Assembly (NCBI RefSeq): GCF_000143415.4
Contig: NW_003314287.1
Coordinates: 1,571,514 to 1,635,513, forward strand
Origin: Selaginella moellendorffii
Lineage: Eukaryota; Streptophyta; Lycopodiopsida; Selaginellales; Selaginellaceae
Direction of reading: 5' to 3'
Length of the DNA stretch: 64,000 nt
Below, piece by piece: positions 44,475 through 54,589 of the stretch. Made by a program: the position numbers and the translations under genes. Position 1 is the stretch's first letter, and every line of letters begins with the position of its first letter. The notes beneath the pieces are model-generated. The model ran no database searches. It saw only the letters and a program-made list of their open reading frames with translations, and had not been told where the DNA came from.

Positions 44475-44690
44475 TTGATCACATCGCATTACGTGCTGGG
44501 CAAACTTGTATTCACTCGATCAACCACAAGCAAAAGTTGATTAAACTTTTTCACTTCAATGCTCTCCGTTCCATGTCCTGGACAAAAACTGGTGTGCGAG
44601 CTTCCGTCAGGTTTCACGGCTCCTTTGACAGTGTCGCTCAACTCCTTGGCTCTTTTTCGCAGCTCCAAAAGTCGCATCTATGTTGGTAGT
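44475..44690 (-). pseudogene. UGT C-terminal fragment plus PPR tail
   Basis: This copies 49.16-49.37 kb: the very end of the PPR gene (TTACGTGCTGGGCAAACTTG) and then the last exon of UGT A. On the minus strand [17 protein letters not shown] and GSSHTSFCPGHGT-like sequence are readable. It breaks before the PSPG box. Confidence 0.8.
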
Positions 44691-44735
44691 GAATGAGCAA
44701 GGTTTTGTGTATGGAAGCGTTCATGGATTGCCAGC

Positions 44736-45135
44736 CGCCTCACGTTCTCGCGTTTCCATTTCCTGCCCAGGGTCATATGCCCGATCATGTCCGCAAGCTC
44801 GCCTCCATGGGATTCGTCATAACTTTCCTCAAAAGAAGCAATTCAGGTACCTATATATAATCTAGCTAGTTATTCCATTTACACGAGTGCCTTTCATCTG
44901 GCCGACTTGGAAGCAGTCTCCATGTATCTCGATGCGATGGAGGGCTTTCGAGAAAACCGTGGCGGAGCTCATGGGCGATTCCCAGCGGCCGCCATTCACC
45001 TGTATACTCAGTGACTCTCATTGGGTGGACTCAACAAGTTGGGATTTGTGGGTGAATTTTGGGACGGGCTGCGGGACACGGGGTCTCGCGTATCTCGTTG
45101 CTCGAAAGCAATGTCCTCCTCCCAACACGCGGTAA
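44736..45135 (+). pseudogene. UGT N-terminal fragment, decayed, plus strand
   Basis: N-terminal part of a UGT like those at 49-53 kb: start [18 protein letters not shown], then [13 protein letters not shown], then sequence matching [20 protein letters not shown] and [17 protein letters not shown] of UGT A, with frameshifts. It is on the opposite strand to the UGT C-terminal piece just to its left, so this UGT copy was broken and one half inverted. Confidence 0.8.
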
Positions 45136-45192
45136 AAACCACTTCAATCTAGGCAGACGAACTAGATAGTTAAGTTTTACACGTTTATATAA

Positions 45193-45893
45193 TCAGGGAT
45201 TAAAAAACTGGCTGCCACAGTTACACTTCCACGTCTCGAGCCTGTAATTGAGAACCCTTGAACAATGAAGTGCTCCCCAACATCGTGATGGCCTTGACCG
45301 CTGTTCTTGGTGTTCTTCTTCATGGGGGTTTCGAGGACGACATGGGTGTTTGCGCCGCCTGGCAAGGAAGCAAGCGTTGCACTTGTTATTGCAGCTCGGG
45401 GGGCTCGATCCAATCTTCTTGTCCTCCAAAGCCTTTGCGAGATGACACGGTGAGGAATTGATCCCATGTCCATGGCTGTGCGCGATGATCTTGGCGCTCT
45501 TGCTGTCTTAGGCTTCTGCGAAATAGACGATCATATACCTAGAATATACTTGAATATTTTAGGATTCGCCGGCCATGGAAACGTCAAGAAGAGCAGCAGT
45601 AGCGACTCCGCAGCCACGACAATCATCAATGCCGCCTGGCTTTGTTTTGCATGTTAGTTCTATTATTTAAGATGATACATACACGAACCTGGACGGATTC
45701 TTTGGCGCCACTCCTCGCGGATGGCTCGTCACTGCAGCATAGTTTCTCTAGAGCACAAGACGAGTGTGAGTCACAAGATTATCGGGCTGCAGCTCTTACC
45801 ATCGCTGCTGAATCTGCCGCGAGCCAGGGTCGCTTGCAGCACGAGCAAAACAAGAACAATCTCGCAGAGGTATGGCTTTCGCATGTTGCACAT
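45193..45893 (-). pseudogene. EPF-like peptide gene, inverted decayed copy
   Basis: Inverted duplicate of the EPFL gene at 41.7 kb. Exon 1 (45893-45800, MCNMRKPYLCEIVLVLLVLQ) and exon 2 (45747-45689) have the same lengths and splice sites as the intact copy. Intron 2 is enlarged to 173 bp. Exon 3 begins at 45515 and lost most of the first cysteine motif. The second, GSSPPSCNNKCNAC, is followed by a one-base deletion (TGCTTCC for TGCGTTCC) that breaks the frame. The C-motif ETWKCNCGSQFFNP is still readable in another frame. A functional peptide is unlikely. Confidence 0.85.
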
Positions 45894-46579
45894 TGAGTGA
45901 TCTGAAGCGTCGCTGACCTCTCTCTGGGTTTTCGCTAGCTAGGCCCTAGGAACCGGTGAAAAACAACACAAAAGAGGAAGCACACACAAACACTCGCAGA
46001 CACACTAGATACTAAACCAAAGCCTTAGAAACTTGTGAAGGATCGACCGTAATATAAATACGCTAGAATGCGCTCATCTCTCGATTTTTATGGTAATTGA
46101 TGGCGGGGATTTGAGAACCTTTGTTCCAGAAAAGAGAGAGTTTTTAATCTTTCACCCCGGCAGCTTTGAGTCCAGCTGCGCTTAGCTTAGCAAATTGGGC
46201 TCACATTCCCATGAATGGATCCTCCAAACAAAATGGTGGAGGATGATCCCCACGGGGAATTCTTACGCGATGTAATGACGTGAATCCAACTTGTCCCAGT
46301 CTAGAATCTCCATGGATCGAAGACACGATCTATTTTTTCGCAACCATCTCTTACAGATGAGGGGCTCCAAAGCAGTGACTTGGCCAGGTTACAGAGAGGT
46401 CTGATCATCTCTTAGGCTCTCGAGTCAATGCTACCTCTAGATCACCATGGGTTGAAAGTTTTCTCAGTGCAATCGATCGCAAGCAGTGCTGGAATGAATC
46501 CGGAGTCTCGCATTGCGGATGGAACTCGAAGTTCCTATGCTGTGCTTGCCTTTGCTTTGCCGACCAAATTTTCTGGGTA

Positions 46580-46660
46580 GGAGCTGGAACCCAAACTTCG
46601 TTCCAATCGGACGAAGCCTCGCGATTCTCAGTCGCCGATCACGCTCCGTGGAGGTGGCCT
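46580..46660 (+). pseudogene. UGT internal fragment upstream of PPR gene
   Basis: AACCCAAACTTCGTTCCAAT, then CAGTCGCCGATCACGCTCCG match UGT A exon 3 (about 49.93-50.01 kb) on the opposite strand, with about 20 bases deleted between the blocks. It ends about 25 bp before the PPR start codon, so a UGT scrap forms part of the PPR leader or promoter. Confidence 0.75.
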
Positions 46661-46685
46661 AATTACAGTCTACTAAGAATGGGCC

Positions 46686-49238
46686 ATGGATCGAGAGGAT
46701 TGTCTCCGGCTCCTTCGATCCTGCGCTTCCATCTCCGCAGTTCGAGAGGTCCACGCTAGGATCCGCCCCTTTTTGGCGCCAAGCGATGCCTTCCTCCACA
46801 ACAAGCTCATCGATGCCTACGGCCGGTGTGGCTGCGCCCAGAGCTCGCGCGCTGTTTTCGATGCCATGCCCGACGCGACCAAGAATCCCTTCTCCTGGAC
46901 GCTCATCGTTTCGGCCTACGCGCGAAATGGGCTTGTTGACGATGCTCGCGTGCTGCTGGATGCGATGCCACATTGCAAAAGAGTGGCCTCCACCGCCATG
47001 ATCTCGGCGTATGCCAGAAACGGGCATATCGACCGTGCCTGGGACGTGTTTGAGGCGATGCTGGAGAAAGATCTAGTTGCGTGGAACACAATGCTAGATG
47101 GGTTTTGTTCTTGTGGCTTTACGCAAAGAGCAAAAAATTTATTCGATTCCATGCCTCGTAAAGATGCTGTATCTTGGACCACCATCTTTACCGCATATGC
47201 CAAGAAAGGGTATCTAGCGGAAGTTGAAGTTTTGTTTCAGGAGATGCCAACGAAAGACCTTGTTTCGTTCAACGCGATGCTAGCGGCTTATGCACGTAGT
47301 TTTTGCACAGGAGAAGCTAACCGCTGTTTTATCTCTATGCCACAGCATTGTTTTATTTCCTGGACAACACTCTTTTCAGCATTTGCCAGTCTTGGGGATG
47401 CTGATCACGCAAACAGCTTGTTTCAGAGGATGCCGGAGCACGACCTTCTGTCAGCAAATGCAATGCTGGCATTGATGAGCTCGCGTGGAGATACCATCGA
47501 AGTAGAAAAACTCTTTTTTTCAATGCCAAAAAGAGATTTGGCTTCGTGGACCTCCCTCCTTTCGACATATTCTCACGCGGGCGATCTCCAGCAAGCTAGG
47601 GCCACATTCGATCGGATGCCACAGCGGGATCTCTTCTCCTGGGCAGTGATGATCGCTGCTTACGGTCAGAGCTCACGGCCCCGGGACTCGCTAAAGATCT
47701 TCGAGGAAATGCCCGAGAGAGATATTGTTTCATGGAACTCGATGCTCTCGGCGTGTGCTCGATGTGGACGACCCCTCCAAGCAAAGATGGTCTTTGATCG
47801 AATGCCACAGCATAACGTCGTCTCGTGCACGGCGATGCTTTCTCTATATAGCGACATGGGTTGGATCGAACAAGCCAAGCTACTGTTCGATGGAATCCAA
47901 GAGAAAAATCTGGCCGTTTGGAACGCCATGCTTGCTGCTTATGCTCACAACCGGCTTCTGCCCGAAGCTAGCCAGATATTTCACTCGCTTCCAGAACATA
48001 ACATCGTTTCCTCGACAATCATGGTTTCGGCTTTAGGCCGAGAAGGGCATGTTGAGGAAGCAATGGACATATTTAACACGGCCGAGGACGACAATATCGT
48101 GCTTAAAAACTCCATGCTCTCTGTGTATGCCCAAAACGGGCATATCCTCAAAGCCAAAGACATGTTTGATAAGATGGGGGAGCGTGATCTTGCGTCGTGG
48201 GATATAATGCTATCCGGCTATCTTCGACATGGAAAGTTAGACGAAGCAAGGGATTTGTTTCATAGAATGCCCGAGCAAGACACTCTGTCGGTAACTTCAC
48301 TGTGCTGCGCATATGCCCAAGAGGGGCATATCGAAGAATCCAAGCGCTTGTTTAGAAGAACGCCTGGAATGGATCTGATCTCTTCAACATTGATGCTAAA
48401 GAAATTTTCGCAAAACGGAGATATCGCCAGTGTAAAGGAGATCTTTGATGCCATACACGAGAAAGACAGCGTTGCATGGAATGTGATGCTCGATGCTTAT
48501 GGCCGGAGAGGAGACTTGGAAGAAATGAAGCTCCTCTTTGATGAAATCCCTCGCTCCGAGGTATCAATGGCGAGTTGGAACACGATGCTCTCAGCTTACT
48601 CCCAGAGACGCCATTTAAAACATTCTCTCGAAGTGTTCCATAGGATTCCCGAGAAGGATGTGATCTCGTGGACGGCTCTTCTCGCAGCCTACGCTCAAAA
48701 CGGGCATTTCAGCGAAGCTCGCCGGGTTTTCTATGTGCTCCCAGAACCCGACCGAGTGTCTTGGAATGCCATGATCGCTTCTTACTGCCACAATGGTCTT
48801 ACGAAGCAAGCTCTCGATACCTTTCACTCCATGAAGATGGTCCAGATGCCCGACTCTGCAACCTTCGTCTCGGTGCTCATCTCGTGTAGCTCCCAAGGAA
48901 AGCTCTGCGACGCGAGACATCACTTTGTGTCGATGGCTCTCGACTTCTCCTTGCTTTGCACCAAGCAGCACTTTAGCTGCATGATCGATCTCCTCGGCCG
49001 GATGGGACGTGTGGAAGATGCAAAGGAGCTCATCAGTACAATGCCGTTTGTTCCAGACACTCTAGAGTGGGTTTGTCTCCTTGGTGCTTCGCGAAACCAC
49101 AGCGACGTGACAAACGCCGCAAGCTCCATCACTGCTTTGAGCAGCCCGAGTGGCCAGGCGATCACACCACATTACGTGCTGCTAGCAAACTTGTATTCAC
49201 TCGACCAACCAAGCTTAGTACAAGCAAAAGTTGATTAA
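46686..49238 (+). CDS. PPR protein with tandem S-type repeats, 850 residues
   Basis: Organellar RNA-binding PPR protein, intronless and the longest PPR here. Start MDREDCLRLLRSCASISAVR is followed by about 24 repeats of about 31 residues, for example WNTMLDGFCSCGFTQRAKNL and WTALLAAYAQNGHFSEARRV. Near the end come an L/P-like repeat (MPDSATFVSVLISCSSQGKL) and an E-type segment (FSCMIDLLGRMGRVEDAKEL, PDTLEWVCLLGASRNHSDV). It ends shortly after YVLLANLYSL without E+ or DYW domains. The stop lies just 6 bp from the stop of convergent UGT A. Fragments of it recur at 42.4, 44.2 and 51.1-51.5 kb. Confidence 0.9.
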   Translation: MDREDCLRLLRSCASISAVREVHARIRPFLAPSDAFLHNKLIDAYGRCGCAQSSRAVFDAMPDATKNPFSWTLIVSAYARNGLVDDARVLLDAMPHCKRVASTAMISAYARNGHIDRAWDVFEAMLEKDLVAWNTMLDGFCSCGFTQRAKNLFDSMPRKDAVSWTTIFTAYAKKGYLAEVEVLFQEMPTKDLVSFNAMLAAYARSFCTGEANRCFISMPQHCFISWTTLFSAFASLGDADHANSLFQRMPEHDLLSANAMLALMSSRGDTIEVEKLFFSMPKRDLASWTSLLSTYSHAGDLQQARATFDRMPQRDLFSWAVMIAAYGQSSRPRDSLKIFEEMPERDIVSWNSMLSACARCGRPLQAKMVFDRMPQHNVVSCTAMLSLYSDMGWIEQAKLLFDGIQEKNLAVWNAMLAAYAHNRLLPEASQIFHSLPEHNIVSSTIMVSALGREGHVEEAMDIFNTAEDDNIVLKNSMLSVYAQNGHILKAKDMFDKMGERDLASWDIMLSGYLRHGKLDEARDLFHRMPEQDTLSVTSLCCAYAQEGHIEESKRLFRRTPGMDLISSTLMLKKFSQNGDIASVKEIFDAIHEKDSVAWNVMLDAYGRRGDLEEMKLLFDEIPRSEVSMASWNTMLSAYSQRRHLKHSLEVFHRIPEKDVISWTALLAAYAQNGHFSEARRVFYVLPEPDRVSWNAMIASYCHNGLTKQALDTFHSMKMVQMPDSATFVSVLISCSSQGKLCDARHHFVSMALDFSLLCTKQHFSCMIDLLGRMGRVEDAKELISTMPFVPDTLEWVCLLGASRNHSDVTNAASSITALSSPSGQAITPHYVLLANLYSLDQPSLVQAKVD

Positions 49239-49244
49239 ACTTTT

Positions 49245-50813
49245 TCACTTCAATGCTCTCCGTTTCATGTCCTGGACAAAAGCTTGCAAGTTGGCATACG
49301 AGCTTCCGCCAGGTTTCACGGCTCCTTTGACAGTGTCGCTCAACTCCTTGGCTCTTTTCCGCAGCTCCTGTCCACTTTCCCCCATTACGAGCCTTACCAC
49401 TTTTTCGATGCGGTGAGCGCTGGTTTGCTTGTCATGCTCCTCGACCGTGGCACGAAGACCCACTTTAAGATGATCCACGACCAAGGCACAGTTCGTGATC
49501 TGGTCCCCAAAGCACGGCTTGCACAGCATTGGAACGCCGGTAGCCAAGGCTTCCGTGATGGAATTCCAGCCACAGTGTGTGAGGAATGCTCCCACAGACT
49601 TGTGCTCAAGAACCTGTCGATAAGAACTTTCTTATAAGCTTTCACTTAATTGTTTCGCATGGTTACCTCCAGCTGAGGAGCCCACGGGATGACGAGGCAA
49701 TTTTGGTTGTTCCTGACCGTAGCTAAGATCCTTTCTCGGGTGTCCTCGTCTTCAAAGAGATCCAGCCTCGCCACCCACAAGAAAGCACTGCCGCTCTTGT
49801 CCAGTCCGGCGAGAATCTCCTCCGCTTGATCGTGAGAAGCGGTTGCCAGGCTCCCAAACGAGATGTAGAGCACCGAGTTTGGAGCTTGCCGGTCGAGCCA
49901 GTCCAAGCAGCTTCGGTCCTGCCTCCACGGAGCGTGATCGGCGACTGATAATCGCGAGGTTTCGTCCGATAGACAGTACAAGGGCCCGATTGGAACGAAG
50001 TTTGGGTTCCAGCACCTGGAGATCTCCTTGATCTGCGATGGCTCCACCTCCAGGACGGAGTTGACGAGCACCCAAGCGTCGTTTCTCATTATCTCGTTCC
50101 TCTGCTTGCGTTTGAGAAAGCCTGGATCGTAAGGCTCCTCGATCTGAAGCGTGTCGGGAAGATACTTTGCAGCAAAAGAAGATGGCATTCCGGGGATGAA
50201 ATCCAGAACTCTGCTACTTCCTGCAAAGAAAGCTCGTGAATGGAAAATAGAAGTGGTTTTTACCGTGTGCTGGGAGGAGGCCATTGCTTTCGAGCAACGA
50301 GAAATGGCAATACGCGAGACCCCGCGTCGCGCAGCCCGTCCACAAAGTTGCCCTGCAAATCCCGAACTTGTTGGCCACTTGCTGAGTCCACCCAATGAAA
50401 ACGTCACTGAGTATACAAGTCAGTGGCGGCCGCTGGGAATCGCCCATGAGCTCCACCACGGTCTTCTCGAAATCGCCCCGCAAGCCCTCCATCGCGTCGA
50501 GATACATCTGGAGATTGTTTCCAAGCCGGCCAGATGGAAGGCACTCGTCCGAGATGCTCATGAACCTGTTACACAAGATCGAGAATCGATTCAAAGGGAA
50601 GATCGAGTAAGATTTAACACAAAAGAACTACATCTGTGTGAGGCACCTGAATTTCTCGTCACCAGTGGAGCTGCTTTTGTTCTTGCGGCCAATATTGAGG
50701 AAAGTTACGACGAATCCCATGGAGGCGAGCTTGCGGCAGAGATGCAACATCGGAGGTATGTGACCCTGGGCCGGAAACGGAAACGCGAGAACGTGAGGCG
50801 CCTGAGAATCCAT
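49245..50813 (-). CDS. UDP-glycosyltransferase (GT1 family), UGT A, four exons
   Basis: Transfers sugar from a UDP donor to a small-molecule acceptor in the cytosol. Exons: 50813-50647, 50565-50264, 50220-49667, 49613-49245; frame is kept, giving 463 residues. The N-terminus [20 protein letters not shown] holds the catalytic histidine typical of plant UGTs. Acceptor domain signatures are [19 protein letters not shown] and FIPGMPSS. The donor-binding PSPG box runs [37 protein letters not shown] and ends in FGDQ; the terminal glutamine is usual for UDP-glucose users. Its paralogue UGT B is at 51.6-53.2 kb. The acceptor cannot be predicted. Confidence 0.92.
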
Positions 50814-51070
50814 GGCTTCCTCGATCTACCATACCCAAAACCTACATCTTTTCCAAATGGGAAAAGACACTCGAATAGAAAATTACTTTACGTTCGGCAT
50901 CCGTGTCCTCCTTGAAACATGGAACTCCGTCAACCACCCAGAAAATTTGCTGGGCAAAGCAAAGCAACGCAGGAAACTCCTGTGGACGCCGACTTGAGAG
51001 TCAAATTCCATTTGCAATGCAGTTAGAAAAAAAACTACAAAGTGAATATAATAAATATTAGTCCATGGAA
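50814..51070. other. UGT A upstream region
   Basis: Promoter-side spacer of UGT A, adjoining a decayed PPR fragment. No clear coding frame. Confidence 0.4.
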
Positions 51071-51545
51071 AGGAGAACTTCAATGGAATACAAGAGAAAG
51101 ATTTTTGCGTATACTTGGTATTAATGAGAACTTAGAATACGGCCATTTAGAATATTCCTTGGACATGTTCCATAAGGCCGCAATTTCATCTTCTTACAGT
51201 CACCGAATTTTTCATGGGCGCCAGAGCTGGATCGAATGTCTTGGATGCCACAATGGTCTCACGATACAAGCTTTTTGACACCTTTCACTCCATAGAGGTG
51301 GTCCAGATGACCGACCTGTCTCAGGGCTAATCCAAGGAAATGCAAGAGTGGAGGAGTCTTTGTAGCAGTATATTCTTAATATTCTACAGCCGTTTGTTCC
51401 AGACACTTTGAAGTGCTCGTAGAGAACACAAGTTTGCTAGCAGCAAGTAAGTAATGCTATGCGATCGCTTGGCCACTCAGGCTGCTCAAAGCAGTGGCTT
51501 TTATCAGATCGCTGTGGTTTCGCGAAGCACCGCTTGTTCTTGGTG
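51071..51545 (+). pseudogene. PPR gene 3' fragment, decayed
   Basis: Remnant of the PPR gene of the repeated PPR-UGT unit. GCCACAATGGTCTCACGATA, ACACCTTTCACTCCAT, TGGTCCAGATGACCGAC and CCGTTTGTTCCAGACACTTT correspond to 48.79-49.06 kb. The last part, about 51455-51545, matches the PPR end (CTTTGAGCAGCCCGAGTGGC and flanking) in inverted orientation. It lies just before UGT B's 3' end, as the intact PPR does for UGT A. Confidence 0.75.
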
Positions 51546-51623
51546 CACTTTCTCTGATCGAGGGACAAAGAAAGCCTATATTGCTGGTATAGATTGCAGA
51601 AAAGACTCGAAATATCACCTTTG

Positions 51624-53197
51624 TCAATTCAATGCTCTTCGTTTCATGTCCTCCACAAAAGCTTGCATGTTGGCATACGAGCTTCCGCCATGTTTTACGG
51701 CTCTTTTGACGGTGTCGCTCAATTCCTTGGCTCGTTTTCGCAGTTCCTGTCCACTTTCCCCCATTACGAGCCTCACCACTTTTTCAATCCGGCCAGCGCT
51801 GGTTTGCTTGTCCTGCTCCTCGTCCGTAGCACGAAGACCCACTTTGAGATGATCCACCACCAAGGCACAGTTCATGATCTGGTCTCCAAAGCAAGGCTTG
51901 CACAACATTGGAACTCCGGCGGCCAAGGCCTCCGTGATGGAATTCCAACCACAATGTGTGAGGAATGCTCCCACGGACTTGTGCTCAAGAACCTGTAGAT
52001 GTACAGAACTTGATTATGAGCTTTCATCCTATTGTTTCTGGTACCTCTAGCTGAGGAGCCCACGGGATGACGAGGCTGTTTTGGCTGTTCCTGACCGTAG
52101 CCACGATCTTGTCTCGGGTGTCGTCGTCTTCGAAGAGATCCAGCCTTGCCACCCACAAGAAAGCACTGCCGCTCTTATCCAGTCCGGCGAGAATCTCTTC
52201 CACTTGATCGTGAGAAGCGGTTGCCAGGCTCCCAAAAGAGATGTAGAGCACCGAATTTGGAGCTTGCCGGTCGAGCCAGTCCAAGCAGCTTCGATCCTGC
52301 CTCCAGGGAGAGTGACTGGCGACTGCTAATCGCGCGGTGCGGGTGTCATCCGTACTTAGACAGTGTAAGGGCCCGATTGGAACGAAGTTTGGGTTCTCGC
52401 TCCTGGAGATCTCTTCGATCTGCGATGCCTCCACCTCCAGAACGGAGTTGACGAGCACCCAAGCATCGTTTCTCATTATCTCGTTCCTCTGCCGGCGCTT
52501 GAGAAAGCCTGGATCGTAAGGCTCCACGTTCTGGATCGTGTCAGGAAGATACTTCGCAGCAAAAGAAGATGGCATTCCAGGGATGAAATCCAAAACTCTG
52601 CTACTTCCTGCAAAGAGTTTTGTATAATAGTAGCTATGGAAATGGTTCTTACCGTATGCTGGGAGGAGGCCATTGCTTTCGAGCGACAAGAAATGGAAAC
52701 ACGCGAGAGCCCACGTCGCGCAGCTCGTCCACAAAGTCGCCCTGCAAATCCCAAACTTGTTGGCCACTTGCTGAGTCCAACCAATGAAAGCGTCACTTAG
52801 TATACAAGTGAGAGGGGGCCGCTGCGAATCGCCCATGAGCTCCTCCACGGTTGTCTCGAAATCGCCCCGCAAGCCCTCCATCGCGTTGAGATACATCTGG
52901 AGATTGTTTCCAAGCCGGCCAGATGGGAGGCACTCGTCAGAGATGCTCATGATCCTGTTTACATGAAGTTCTCAAATGGGTGCTGATAATCGATTCAAAG
53001 CACTCTCCAAGAGCTCGAGCACGAAAAAAATACCTGAATTGCTCATCAGCAGTGGAGCTCATGTTCTTGCTGCCAATGTTGAGGAAAGTTACGACGAATC
53101 CCATGGAGGCGAGCTTGCGGCAGAGAAGTATCATCGGGTTTATGTGACCCTGCGTGGGAAATGGAAACGCAAGAACGTGAGGCGGCTGGGAATCCAT
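51624..53197 (-). CDS. UDP-glycosyltransferase (GT1 family), UGT B, four exons
   Basis: Tandem paralogue of UGT A with the same exon phases. Exons: 53197-53034, 52954-52653, 52607-52045, 51992-51624; 465 residues. N-terminus [20 protein letters not shown] has the catalytic histidine; PSPG box reads [41 protein letters not shown]. It differs from UGT A by small insertions in the linker (HCLSTDDTRTARLAVASHSP). Exon 1 is one codon shorter. The two are close enough to suggest recent tandem duplication. A relic of tRNA-Gln lies about 62 bp upstream of its ATG. The acceptor is unknown; related but diverged specificity is likely. Confidence 0.92.
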
Positions 53198-53258
53198 GGA
53201 CGCTTCCTGATCTACCTTACCCAAATACTTTGTTACAGAAAAAACAATTGGTTATTAT

Positions 53259-53311
53259 ATAGGCTAGTGGTTACGACATGAGTTCGAATCTCGGTGGGAC
53301 CTCGAAATCGT
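53259..53311 (+). pseudogene. tRNA-Gln relic, anticodon arm lost
   Basis: GGCTAGTGGTTACGACAT resembles a tRNA-Gln D arm and GAGTTCGAATCTC its T arm, followed by GGTGGGACCT, which matches the 3' acceptor side of plant tRNA-Gln. The anticodon arm and 5' acceptor strand are missing, so this is a dead fragment, perhaps of SINE or gene-conversion origin. Confidence 0.6.
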
Positions 53312-53574
53312 CACTTTCGTTTTAGGATGAAACCGGGGAATCATTCGCGATCCTCACACTCGAGCAGGGCAAGTGTTTGGTTCCAACAATATCCAACCTC
53401 CAAAGCTATGCTGCAGCTGAAGTTTCCTTCTGCAAGAACATTACCAAGGGATCCATCTCCCGGCATCTCAGAAACAATGGCGACCTGGTAAACAAGTTCT
53501 ACGAGCGACTTTATGTGAGATTCATCCCGGGGAATCCATCTGACCTCCCACCTCATGTTAATCATTCAATGGCA

Positions 53575-54415
53575 TTAGCGGGCATTTGGTTTTATCACCT
53601 CGTCAATGGTCCTGAAAAACCAAGGCATGCAGAACGTAGCATGAGTTTCGCGATCAATCAGTTCCTGCCGTAAAACAAGTTTGTCATGGTTCCAGAAACT
53701 ATATGCATGCGTACCTCTTCGACCATATCGTTCCATGCCAGCTCCAAGCGTGTAACATGCCAGTCCTCGAAGGACGTGAACTAGGGTTGGCAACTCGCAT
53801 CCGTGAGAACAATCAAGCAGAGAATTCCTCCAGGAACAATCTCTTGTGCTCGGCAGGATAAGAACCGGCAAAGATCCTCATGAGCTTGCACCACAAAGGC
53901 TTCATTCCTCGCCGTGAATGGACCACACCGATCATCCACGTTCCTCTCCGGAGTCTGGAGAGACGACCAAAATGCCCATAGAAGGAAGAACTAAATCGAA
54001 GGAATGAACTTGAATCCAGTCTCACCTTGGACAGCCAATGCGACGATATGTTACACATTACAATGTGGAGGCTGGAGCTGGGAAAGAGACGCTCGTAAAA
54101 GGATCCAGAGACAGCGGCAGTGAAGCGTCGCAGTGATGGCGATGACTGTTCTAGCTGCTGGAACAGCGTGTTGAAGTCATTGGAGCTCAAGTCCGAGAAG
54201 AAGGCTTGGATCTCGAGCATGCTCGAATTGCCTCGGCAACAAGCCCCACTACACGGATTGTGTTGTAGCCAGACGCACATCCCAGATCGGCTATGCGGAC
54301 CGAGCTCGTTTCGTCATAGCCAAAGTCACTTGCTGCTATCACATTCTTGAGAGCTGGAGCAATGAGCGAGAAACCCATCGCTTGCTTGGCGGAGTTTCGA
54401 GTGTATTGATTCCCA
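53575..54415 (-). pseudogene. SABATH carboxyl methyltransferase, broken
   Basis: SABATH enzymes methylate plant acids such as salicylate or jasmonate with SAM. Recognisable minus-strand pieces in order: NQYTRNSAKQAMGFSLIAPA (start region), SSVRIADLGCASGYNTI (SAM motif I), EIQAFFSDLSSNDFNTLFQQ, SGSFYERLFPSSSLHIVMCN, ISSHWLSKV, KLVLRQELIDRETH and MPWFFRTIDEVI. The frame changes several times and the only nearby upstream ATG (about 54430) is out of frame with the NSAKQAM segment. Introns may explain some breaks, but not the lost start. The substrate-defining residues are not assessable. Confidence 0.75.
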
Positions 54416-54589
54416 CTCCGCCCAGCATTCTAACTCGCCAGAAGAATGTCCCTAGTTTATAGATCCTGTGAGCGCAAGGTCGAATGAAGAAGGACTAGTC
54501 CACAGTCCTTCGTTCTTTCTCGGCGAAATCTACCAAACTCGCATCTAAGTTGGTAGGAATCTCCAATCAACCTATATCACAGTGATGAT

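Noticed and set aside
45642-45896. Plus-strand frame of 84 codons
   Set aside because: Antisense of exons 1 and 2 of the inverted EPFL copy.
53377-53673. Plus-strand frame of 98 codons near the SABATH remnant
   Set aside because: No family match visible; it overlaps the decayed SABATH region and repeats none of its motifs in sense.
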